A DNA stretch of 17,594 nucleotides from an uncultured Methylophilus sp. (GTDB lineage: Bacteria > Pseudomonadota > Gammaproteobacteria > Burkholderiales > Methylophilaceae): positions 1-17,594 of the forward strand of contig CAKZJM010000243.1 of assembly GCA_936943315.1 (NCBI GenBank), given 5' to 3'. The notes below the pieces were generated by a model. The model worked only from the letters and a program-made list of their open reading frames with translations. It ran no database searches and was not told the origin of the DNA. Positions 1 through 5,286 of this stretch are shown one piece after another; the first letter of the stretch is position 1, and each line of letters begins with the position of its first letter. The translations under genes were made by a program, and so were the position numbers.

Positions 1-886
1 CACGCTCACAGAGCTGGGTAAATGCCTGACTCAGGGCCGGTTTATCTCGCACCGGGTGCAAATTACGCTCAAACGTGGTTTCCCGGCTCATGGAAACCGG
101 GGCGCTTTCCGTTACGACGGGCCTGTCGTCCTGGCCGTGCGATACACGGTACAACCACCGGCCATAGCTCTTGCCAAAATGCTCAACAAGCCAGGCTTCG
201 CTCATGCCTGCAATCTGTCCTATGGTCTTAATCTCTAATGATTCGAGCTTCGCACTGGCCTTGGGGCCTATACCATTGATCTTTTTTGCGGGCATCGGCC
301 AGATACGGCCAGGGATGTCTGCCATGGTGATGACCGTGATACCATCTGGTTTTTGCATTTCAGAGCATAACTTTGCCAATAGTTTATTCGGTGCGATACC
401 GACTGAGCAGGTAAGCCCAGTGGCGGCAAATACAGCAGATTTCAGCCGCTGGGCAATTTCGTGAGCGTCTTCTGGCAGCGTCGATACATCGGCATAGACC
501 TCATCAATGCCAATATTCTCTACCTGTGGACTGATACTGCGGATCGCTTCTTTGAACAGCCGGGAATAATGACGGTACAGATCAAAATTGACGGGCAGCA
601 AAATGGCATCGGGTGCGAGTTTGGCGGCTTGCATGGTTGGCATGGCAGAGTTGAGGCCCAGGGCTCTTGCTTCGTAGGTGGCCGTGGTCAACACTCCGCG
701 GCCTGCATAATCCCGCAGGCGTGAAAACTCCCGTGTGCCATCTTCCCTGATTCGTGGCGCATGCGAAGAACGCCCGCCCACTACCATAGGCAAGCCTTTC
801 AATTCCGGGTAGCGAGACAATTCACAGGATGCAAAAAAAGCATCCATATCAATATGTGCGATGCGCCTGGTTTCTTGGTCTGACAT
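1..886 (-). CDS. dinB: DNA polymerase IV (Y-family), N-terminal part, C-terminus outside window
   Basis: Error-prone translesion DNA polymerase. The 295 visible residues begin at ATG 886-884 and run off the left edge, so the little-finger domain is mostly missing. Visible motifs are the N-terminal HIDMDAFFA (metal ligand D13, likely steric gate F18), the TATYEAR stretch near residue 68, and the second catalytic acidic pair D128-E129 in IGIDEVYADV. This differs slightly from the more usual S-x-DE-x-Y-L-D. A helix-hairpin-helix-like stretch (KKINGIGPKASAKL) follows. Compared with recalled E. coli DinB there is an insertion of about 22 residues after VVGG (residues 39-63), a form I associate with betaproteobacteria. 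The gene lies downstream of a terminator closing the SnoaL gene, so it is probably transcribed alone. No LexA box was recognised upstream. Identity is very secure. Confidence 0.95.
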   Translation of the reverse strand, partial: MSDQETRRIAHIDMDAFFASCELSRYPELKGLPMVVGGRSSHAPRIREDGTREFSRLRDYAGRGVLTTATYEARALGLNSAMPTMQAAKLAPDAILLPVNFDLYRHYSRLFKEAIRSISPQVENIGIDEVYADVSTLPEDAHEIAQRLKSAVFAATGLTCSVGIAPNKLLAKLCSEMQKPDGITVITMADIPGRIWPMPAKKINGIGPKASAKLESLEIKTIGQIAGMSEAWLVEHFGKSYGRWLYRVSHGQDDRPVVTESAPVSMSRETTFERNLHPVRDKPALSQAFTQLCER

Positions 887-990
887 GTCAACCACTTACT
901 TGGAAGCTTGGCAGCAGAGGAGGAATCAGAGATTCAACATCAGGTGAATATAAAACTACGGCCGCCAATAATATTGAGCAATATACAAAA

Positions 991-1041
991 CTGAATTATC
1001 CCATGACGGGTAATAAAAAAGCATGCTCGTGCAAGAATGCT
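991..1041 (-). repeat. Terminator-plus-minihairpin module, copy 1
   Basis: A 51-nt segment that aligns without gaps to 2990-3040 with 42 of 51 identical bases by eye. It contains the arm of the intrinsic terminator at 1015-1046 and a second small hairpin (ATTA-CCC / GGG-A-TAAT on the minus strand, about 995-1014). Both copies sit in the same orientation between two minus-strand genes: here SnoaL-like gene then dinB. In the minus direction the tail contains GATAAT, which resembles a -10 box, but no good -35 box lies 17 nt upstream. Confidence 0.75.
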
Positions 1042-1046
1042 TTTTT
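1015..1046 (-). terminator. Intrinsic terminator between the SnoaL-like gene and dinB
   Basis: A 10-bp A/T-rich outer stem (AAAAAAGCAT at 1015-1024 with ATGCTTTTTT at 1037-1046) closes a 12-nt loop in which GC/GC can pair further. Read on the minus strand the hairpin ends in a run of six U. It is the second of two hairpins after the SnoaL-like gene. Confidence 0.7.
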
Positions 1047-1096
1047 ATATGGTATCTGATATTGCTGTAATGGCTTCATTCAATGATGCAAGAGTC

Positions 1097-1123
1097 ATAA
1101 AGCCTATGCGGGATAGGCTTTAT
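1097..1123 (-). terminator. Hairpin directly after the SnoaL-like gene
   Basis: A perfect 11-bp inverted repeat (ATAAAGCCTAT at 1097-1107, ATAGGCTTTAT at 1113-1123) with a 5-nt loop lies 20 nt after the stop codon of the minus-strand gene at 1144-1641. There is only a short U-rich tail, so it may act with the following hairpin at 1015-1046 as a double terminator or protect the mRNA 3' end. Confidence 0.65.
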
Positions 1124-1143
1124 TGAATCAACGAGTGTTATTG

Positions 1144-1641
1144 CTACTGAATGACGCCCAGTTGTTTGAACAGGCCGTAAGCATCCAGGACATCCCAATG
1201 CTCTGCGAGCTTACCATTCTCTATCCTGGAAATATCCACGGCATAAATACGGTAATGTTTGCCCGTAGCAGGAATACCTAACCAGTCGCCTTGCTGGGTG
1301 CCGGAATACACGCCATAGGCCCAGACGGTATCACCTTCAGCCACCAGTTTTTCCAGTTGATAGTGCCAGTCAGGGGTGGCTTTAAACCAGTCCGCAAAAA
1401 ACTGTTGAAATCCGCTTAAGCCTTGAGGCACCAGCGGGTTATGTTGAATATAGCCTTGCTGCATAAACTGCGGTAGTTTGGTGAGGTCTTTTTTAACAAA
1501 AACAGCCTCGGCAAAATCTGCCAGCAGTTGTTTGTTTTGTTGGGGTTGGTCATTGGTTTTATCGTTGGCCATGGTCAGGGTTCCTTTCGTTAACAGGGTG
1601 GTCAATAACACAGCAGTGAGCAGGTGTTTAAGCAGCTTCAT
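1144..1641 (-). CDS. Secreted SnoaL-like / NTF2-fold protein
   Basis: A 165-residue protein. Residues 1 to about 25 look like a Sec signal peptide (MKLLKH, then a hydrophobic run ending near GTLTMA), so the mature protein is probably periplasmic. The rest has the signature of SnoaL-like polyketide-cyclase/NTF2-fold proteins: YIQHNPLVPQGLSGF (residues 64-78), then a middle segment with WAYGVYSGTQQGDW and a C-terminal strand EHWDVLDAYGLFKQLGVIQ. Members bind small hydrophobic or carbonyl compounds; many have no known substrate, and I cannot assign one. The start ATG 1641-1639 follows an AGGA box with in-frame stops upstream. It is divergent from the HxlR regulator at 1784 and shares the palindromic operator at 1702-1744, so it is most likely the regulator's target, perhaps handling a reactive electrophile or quinone. 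That role is inference. Confidence 0.85.
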   Translation of the reverse strand: MKLLKHLLTAVLLTTLLTKGTLTMANDKTNDQPQQNKQLLADFAEAVFVKKDLTKLPQFMQQGYIQHNPLVPQGLSGFQQFFADWFKATPDWHYQLEKLVAEGDTVWAYGVYSGTQQGDWLGIPATGKHYRIYAVDISRIENGKLAEHWDVLDAYGLFKQLGVIQ

Positions 1642-1691
1642 TCATCATCCTTTCATGTTTAAAAAATGCTTGCGCGATGAAGGTGTTACGC

Positions 1692-1720
1692 ATGATAATT
1701 TCAATAGTTACTTTTGGTAA
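1692..1720 (-). promoter_or_regulatory. Candidate sigma70 promoter of the SnoaL-like gene
   Basis: On the minus strand TTACCA (1720-1715, 4 of 6 consensus) and TATCAT (1697-1692, 5 of 6) are separated by exactly 17 bp. The spacer contains the whole left arm of the 13-bp inverted repeat, so a bound repressor would sit between the -35 and -10 boxes. Confidence 0.55.
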
Positions 1721-1744
1721 GTAGGCACCTTAAAGTAACTATTG
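1702..1744. promoter_or_regulatory. Perfect 13-bp inverted repeat, probable HxlR operator
   Basis: CAATAGTTACTTT (1702-1714) is the exact reverse complement of AAAGTAACTATTG (1732-1744), separated by 17 nt. Nested in it, TTACTT-TTGG-TAAGTA forms a shorter imperfect palindrome. It lies between the divergent SnoaL-like gene and the HxlR-type repressor at 1784. HxlR-family dimers are known to bind such A/T-rich inverted repeats next to their own gene, so binding is likely but inferred. Confidence 0.7.
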
Positions 1745-1783
1745 CACTTGATAGAGAGCGAATTTTGGAATAAAGAGGAAGCC

Positions 1784-2239
1784 ATGACTGAAGAGATTGA
1801 GCCATTGCTGGCGCAGCCATTACAGATTGCCCCTAGCTGGAATGCTTATCAGGCCGCGTGCCCGACGCGGTTGATGTTGAACCGGATTGCGGATAAGTGG
1901 ACAGTGCTGGTATTGGGGTTGCTGGAAAGTGAAACCAAGCGTTTTAGCACTTTGCAGCGCGAGATTGGTGGTATTTCACAAAAAATGCTCACGCAAACAT
2001 TACGTGGCCTGGAACGTGATGGGCTGATTGCGCGTATGGTTTATCCCGAGGTCCCGCCTAGAGTGGAGTATACGATCACGCCGTTAGGCCAGACGCTGGC
2101 TGGGTTGTTGGGTGCATTAAGGGGGTGGTCAGAGGCACATATGGACGAGGTGCTGCAAGCACAAAGTGCTTATGACAAAGCCGAGCAGGGGGCGCTTAAG
2201 CCCGAGGCTGCAAATGGCGTTAGAAGGGTGCGCTTTTAG
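1784..2239 (+). CDS. HxlR-family winged-helix transcriptional regulator
   Basis: A 151-residue DNA-binding regulator of the HxlR (DUF24, MarR-related) family. The core runs from ACPTRLML at residue 25 through ADKWTVLVLGLL, the recognition region GISQKMLTQTLRGLERDGL and the wing VPPRVEYTITPLGQTL, the usual family order. There is one cysteine, C26, at the position where YodB- and HypR-type members carry their redox or electrophile-sensing cysteine. ATG 1784 was chosen because AAAGAGGAAGCC gives a good ribosome binding site; an in-frame upstream start at 1742 lacks one and would overlap the operator. Divergent transcription from the SnoaL-like gene around a palindrome suggests a repressor that controls both and is released on thiol modification. 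The inducer is unknown. Confidence 0.92.
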   Translation: MTEEIEPLLAQPLQIAPSWNAYQAACPTRLMLNRIADKWTVLVLGLLESETKRFSTLQREIGGISQKMLTQTLRGLERDGLIARMVYPEVPPRVEYTITPLGQTLAGLLGALRGWSEAHMDEVLQAQSAYDKAEQGALKPEAANGVRRVRF

Positions 2240-2247
2240 TGCGCACC
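2227..2247. terminator. Hairpin overlapping the hxlR-family stop codon
   Basis: GGTGCGC (2227-2233) and GCGCACC (2241-2247) form a perfect 7-bp GC-rich stem around a 7-nt loop that contains the TAG stop of the regulator. No clear T-run follows on either strand, so it is only a weak candidate for ending the two convergent transcripts. Confidence 0.35.
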
Positions 2248-2254
2248 GCATAAA

Positions 2255-2965
2255 TTAAGCCAGCAATAAAAAGACGGTTGGCTTTTTATGTACGTCAGGC
2301 AGTGTAGATTTCTTCCACTCGGCCACCGTTTTAGTCACAATCAACTCATCCTGAGCAGTGATGTTGCAAGCCACACACAGGCATGTTGTGGCTTGCAGGT
2401 TGGCGACCAGGTCTTCCAGCACATGCTGATTGCGATAGGGCGTCTCGATAAACAGCTGTGTGGCTTGTTGCTTTCTGGAGTCAAACTCAATGCCTTTAAT
2501 GGTTTTGATGCGTTCGGCTTTTTCGCTGGGCAGATAGCCTAAAAAGGTAAAGCGTTGGCCGTTGAGGCCGCTTGCCATCAGCGCAAGAAGCAAGCTGCTG
2601 GGGCCGATCAGCGGTGCCACACGTATGCCTTTTTGATGGGCGACAGCGGCAAGGGCCGCACCGGGGTCGGCAATGCCAGGACAGCCAGCCTCACTCATCA
2701 CGCCGACATCGGCGCCTTGGTGCACCACTTGCAACAGTTTGGGTAAGTCTTTGGAGGGCGTATCTTTCGTCAAGACGGCTAAGGTTAATTCACGGATAGG
2801 CACCGGATGGCCGCTGGCCGATAGAAACTGCCGGGCAGTTTTCTCGTTCTCGACAATAAAGTGGCGCAGGCTGTGCATGCGTTGTACCACGTCTGCCGGG
2901 AGCACCTGTTGTGGCGTGGTGCCTTCTGCGAGAGGGACGGGAATGAAATATAAAGTGCCAGCCAT
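2255..2965 (-). CDS. SAM-dependent methyltransferase, tetrapyrrole methylase family (RsmI-related paralogue)
   Basis: A 236-residue protein of the fold shared by tetrapyrrole methylases and the 16S rRNA methyltransferase RsmI. Family landmarks are the N-terminal strand GTLYFIPVPLAEG (residues 3-15), a VMSEAGCPGIADPGAAL segment (about 89-105), which parallels the RsmI SDAGTP-DPG motif, and PLIGPSSLLLALMASGL (about 118-134). The first loop after LYFIPVPL differs from the RsmI pattern (ATPIGNL), and the protein is about 45 residues shorter than typical RsmI, so I place it in the related family often annotated only as SAM-dependent methyltransferase. The substrate is unknown. ATG 2965-2963 has no strong ribosome binding site. 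It converges with the HxlR gene, only 15 nt between stop codons, and is separated from the DUF4139 gene by a terminator. Confidence 0.85.
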   Translation of the reverse strand: MAGTLYFIPVPLAEGTTPQQVLPADVVQRMHSLRHFIVENEKTARQFLSASGHPVPIRELTLAVLTKDTPSKDLPKLLQVVHQGADVGVMSEAGCPGIADPGAALAAVAHQKGIRVAPLIGPSSLLLALMASGLNGQRFTFLGYLPSEKAERIKTIKGIEFDSRKQQATQLFIETPYRNQHVLEDLVANLQATTCLCVACNITAQDELIVTKTVAEWKKSTLPDVHKKPTVFLLLA

Positions 2966-2989
2966 GATGAGGTCGTTGAATGTTTAAAG

Positions 2990-3040
2990 CTGGATTATCC
3001 CACGGCGGGCAATAAAAAAGCATTCTGGTCACAGAATGCT
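2990..3040 (-). repeat. Terminator-plus-minihairpin module, copy 2
   Basis: Gap-free partner of 991-1041 (42 of 51 identical by eye). Outside the terminator stem the four differences are all transitions. In the small upstream hairpin the change A to G on the minus strand keeps pairing as G-U, which suggests selection for RNA structure. It lies between the DUF4139 gene and the methyltransferase, in the same relative position as copy 1 before dinB. Confidence 0.75.
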
Positions 3041-3043
3041 TTT
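3014..3043 (-). terminator. Intrinsic terminator of the DUF4139 gene
   Basis: AAAAGCATTCTG (3016-3027) and CAGAATGCTTTT (3032-3043) form a perfect 12-bp stem with a GTCA loop. On the minus strand the hairpin runs into six U (3019-3014). It lies about 65 nt after the DUF4139 stop codon. Confidence 0.85.
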
Positions 3044-3090
3044 GGAGTTAGAAGGCCATTCAGTGTTTACAGAATGGCTTAATATTTTTG

Positions 3091-3118
3091 CTTTAGTATT
3101 TTACCTTTAGTATCTTAC
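3091..3118. repeat. 14-bp tandem duplication at the 3' end of the DUF4139 gene
   Basis: CTTTAGTATTTTAC (3091-3104) is followed directly by CTTTAGTATCTTAC (3105-3118), 13 of 14 identical. The second copy includes the stop codon and last codons of the minus-strand gene; the first copy restates the end as V-K-Y-stop in the untranslated region. Confidence 0.8.
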
Positions 3119-4534
3119 TTGAACGCGGTACTTCAAGGTCACATCGCTTTCGGCAGGAACGCTGATTTTCCAGGTGGCCTGATGTGCATTCGTTTTCTGG
3201 TGCGGCTGTGACTCGTTGAGGATTTTCCAATCGCCGTTGATAGGCTCTTGCACGGTCACATTGACGGCGTCTTTTTTGGCGTTATGCAAGGTAATGGCAT
3301 ACGCACTTTCATAGAGCGGCACCTGGTTGTTTGTCTTGGTCAGGTTTTTGAAGTCAGTTTGTACGCGGTCGGCGGTGACATCAAACGCATTGCCAAGCTT
3401 GAGGCGTACACTATCGTTTTTTGCAGTATGGTCAATCTGGTCCTCACCGACAAACTGTGCGGTGCCGTCGCTATCTTTTTTGTAGACACGCATGGTGCCT
3501 TTGGGTAATGGAATCCCCAGTTTGCTGCTTTCCTTGTTGTCAAACTCAACATAGACCTGCACCTTCTGCTTTTTCTCCATGTCGCGGTATTGCCCTTGGT
3601 AGTAATAGTCAGCGCCCGTGAGCACCAGCTCTTTACGCGCTGGAATATGCTGCGCTGAGAGCAGGGCCACTTGTTTGGTCTGGTTTTCAGCAATGGTGGT
3701 TGCGCGTGGCAAGGTGTATAAATGGTATTCCAGCAGGCCTTGTTCAGTCGGCATAGGCGCATCGGCCACCATGGCTTCACTACGCATCATCATGGTTTTA
3801 GGGCGGATAGCCTCACGGACGCGGTTAACGTCACCCGCCACCAGTTGCACTTTGGCATTCGGGTAAGCGGTGCCGCTGGTATTGGTGAGTGTCACCCAAC
3901 CGGAAAGGTCTATCGCATCTTCTTTACTACTGAGCTCAGCCACGTAGTCCGCTTTCCATTGCAAGCCACCGGTGAGGTAACTCAACTCAAGGTTGCTTTG
4001 CTCGGCGCCTTTATATTGCACTTGTGTGGTGAGGGTTGGGCGGTCTTTGAGTATCCCAGGCACACTGGGGTAGGCGATGCGGCCAGGAATCCCGGTCTCA
4101 ATACGATTGCCTATTTTAAGCACCACGCCGTCTTGTGCCGAAAGTACGGTGGCAGTTTCTTCAGTCTCTGCGCCCGTGGTCGGGTTGGTGTGAATCACAC
4201 TGACTTGCTGCCCGACATATTTCTCCAGAAGTTTTTGTGGGGTTAATAAATCAAAGTCAAAATTCTGTTCCAGGACTTGCAGGGAGGTATTTGGTAACAA
4301 GCTACGCAGTAAAGCGGTTTCAGGCTTGATTTGCGCGCTCACATCCCGGAACGACAAGGCGGAGAGGCCATTGCCAAGCGCGACTTTTCGGCTATCTTTA
4401 ACCAGTGCCAGGTCTTCGTTGTAAATGGTGACGGCCACGCTGGTCTGGTCTGATTGCGGGCTGACCACGGCGGGTTCGGCTTGTGCCAATGAGATGCTGC
4501 CTAAAGAAAAAAACAGCAGGGAGCTGAGTCGCAT
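3107..4534 (-). CDS. Secreted DUF4139 domain protein
   Basis: A 475-residue protein starting at ATG 4534-4532, which follows a good AGAGGA ribosome binding site. Residues 1-19 (MRLSSLLFFSLGSISLAQA) form a typical Sec signal peptide cleaved at AQA. The mature N-terminal part (about 30-160) contains beta-rich sequence beginning SVAVTIYNEDLALVKDSR. From about residue 185 (LELSYLTGGLQWKADYVAEL) to the C-terminus (VTLKYRVQVRY) it matches the DUF4139 pattern, a beta-sandwich domain of unknown biochemical function. Family members are exported, and I know no established activity. It lacks an obvious coiled coil between the two parts, unlike mucoidy-inhibitor-A-like members. It appears to be a single-gene unit: terminator after it, and a 93-nt gap from yceF before it. 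The 3' end carries a 14-bp tandem duplication of the stop region. Confidence 0.85.
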   Translation of the reverse strand: MRLSSLLFFSLGSISLAQAEPAVVSPQSDQTSVAVTIYNEDLALVKDSRKVALGNGLSALSFRDVSAQIKPETALLRSLLPNTSLQVLEQNFDFDLLTPQKLLEKYVGQQVSVIHTNPTTGAETEETATVLSAQDGVVLKIGNRIETGIPGRIAYPSVPGILKDRPTLTTQVQYKGAEQSNLELSYLTGGLQWKADYVAELSSKEDAIDLSGWVTLTNTSGTAYPNAKVQLVAGDVNRVREAIRPKTMMMRSEAMVADAPMPTEQGLLEYHLYTLPRATTIAENQTKQVALLSAQHIPARKELVLTGADYYYQGQYRDMEKKQKVQVYVEFDNKESSKLGIPLPKGTMRVYKKDSDGTAQFVGEDQIDHTAKNDSVRLKLGNAFDVTADRVQTDFKNLTKTNNQVPLYESAYAITLHNAKKDAVNVTVQEPINGDWKILNESQPHQKTNAHQATWKISVPAESDVTLKYRVQVRY

Positions 4535-4627
4535 GAATATCCTCTCGTTTTTATGTGTAAGCTTGTACGCTTGAGACTGCCTTAACGCGGCAGCCGTTCA
4601 AAAGTTAACACACGACGTGAGTTTGCG

Positions 4628-5224
4628 CTATGCGCGTGGCACAGAGAATACATCTACCCCGCATTGTTGAAGCATGTTGACCAGTGCAATCACAGGCAGG
4701 CCTATCAACGCATTAGGGTCATCCCCGCGCATATACTCCAGCAGCGCAATGCCCATACCCTCAGATTTGGCGCTACCCGCGCAATCATAAGGTTGCTCCA
4801 GCCGCAGGTAGGTTTCGATTTGCTGGGGGTTTAATGGCTTGAATTTAACAAAGTAAGGCACGATGGTCGATTGCATATACTGCTTGCTGCTATCGTACAC
4901 ACACAGGGCACTGTGAAAAATCACTTCTTTGCCACTGAGCAAGGTCAGCTGTTTCACCGCATTTTCGTGGTTACCAGGCTTGCCGATTTGCAAGCCATCT
5001 ACGGTAGCGACCTGGTCGCAGCCGATGATCAAGGCATTAGACCGGTTTTCAGCGACTTTACGCGCTTTGTTTTCAGCCAGGCGTAGCGCTGTCTGCTCAG
5101 GGCTTTCCGTACTGAGCGGTGTTTCATCAATCGCGGGAGAAATACATTCAAAGGGGAGCTGCAGTTTTTGCAGTACTTCACGGCGATATGGTGAGGAGGA
5201 GGCGAGAATGAGTGGTTTGGTCAT
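4628..5224 (-). CDS. yceF: Maf family nucleotide pyrophosphatase, YceF type (7-methyl-GTP)
   Basis: A 198-residue house-cleaning enzyme of the Maf/YceF subfamily, which hydrolyses the pyrophosphate bond of modified nucleotides, 7-methyl-GTP in E. coli YceF. Motifs in order: ILASSSPYRREVL (residues 6-18), the acidic DETP segment (33-36), IIGCDQVA with catalytic base D70, GKPG, and the C-terminal signature around CAGSAKSEGMGIAL followed by DPNALIGLP. These match YceF rather than YhdE, with a Cys where E. coli YceF has Ser in GSDQ. ATG 5224-5222 has no clear Shine-Dalgarno. It lies 62 nt after the pyruvate carboxylase operon, with a strong terminator between, so it needs read-through or its own weak promoter. 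In many proteobacteria yceF is next to yceD/rpmF, and that linkage is loosely kept here. Confidence 0.92.
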   Translation of the reverse strand: MTKPLILASSSPYRREVLQKLQLPFECISPAIDETPLSTESPEQTALRLAENKARKVAENRSNALIIGCDQVATVDGLQIGKPGNHENAVKQLTLLSGKEVIFHSALCVYDSSKQYMQSTIVPYFVKFKPLNPQQIETYLRLEQPYDCAGSAKSEGMGIALLEYMRGDDPNALIGLPVIALVNMLQQCGVDVFSVPRA

Positions 5225-5244
5225 GCATATACCCAGTCTAAAAG

Positions 5245-5276
5245 CAAAAATCCCTGAATTGCTTCAGGGATTTTTG
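5245..5276 (-). terminator. Strong intrinsic terminator after the pyruvate carboxylase operon
   Basis: A perfect 14-bp inverted repeat (CAAAAATCCCTGAA at 5245-5258, TTCAGGGATTTTTG at 5263-5276) with a TTGC loop. On the minus strand it begins 10 nt after the carboxyltransferase stop codon and includes a U-rich 3' arm. The A-rich 5' arm makes it potentially bidirectional. Confidence 0.88.
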
Positions 5277-5286
5277 TCAATTTGGA

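Noticed and set aside
1742..1783. Longer N-terminus of the HxlR regulator
   Set aside because: It would overlap the operator palindrome and lacks a ribosome binding site; ATG 1784 has a strong one.
3722..4246. 174-residue plus-strand frame inside the DUF4139 gene
   Set aside because: Opposite a gene with a signal peptide and clear domain; composition is that of a shadow frame.
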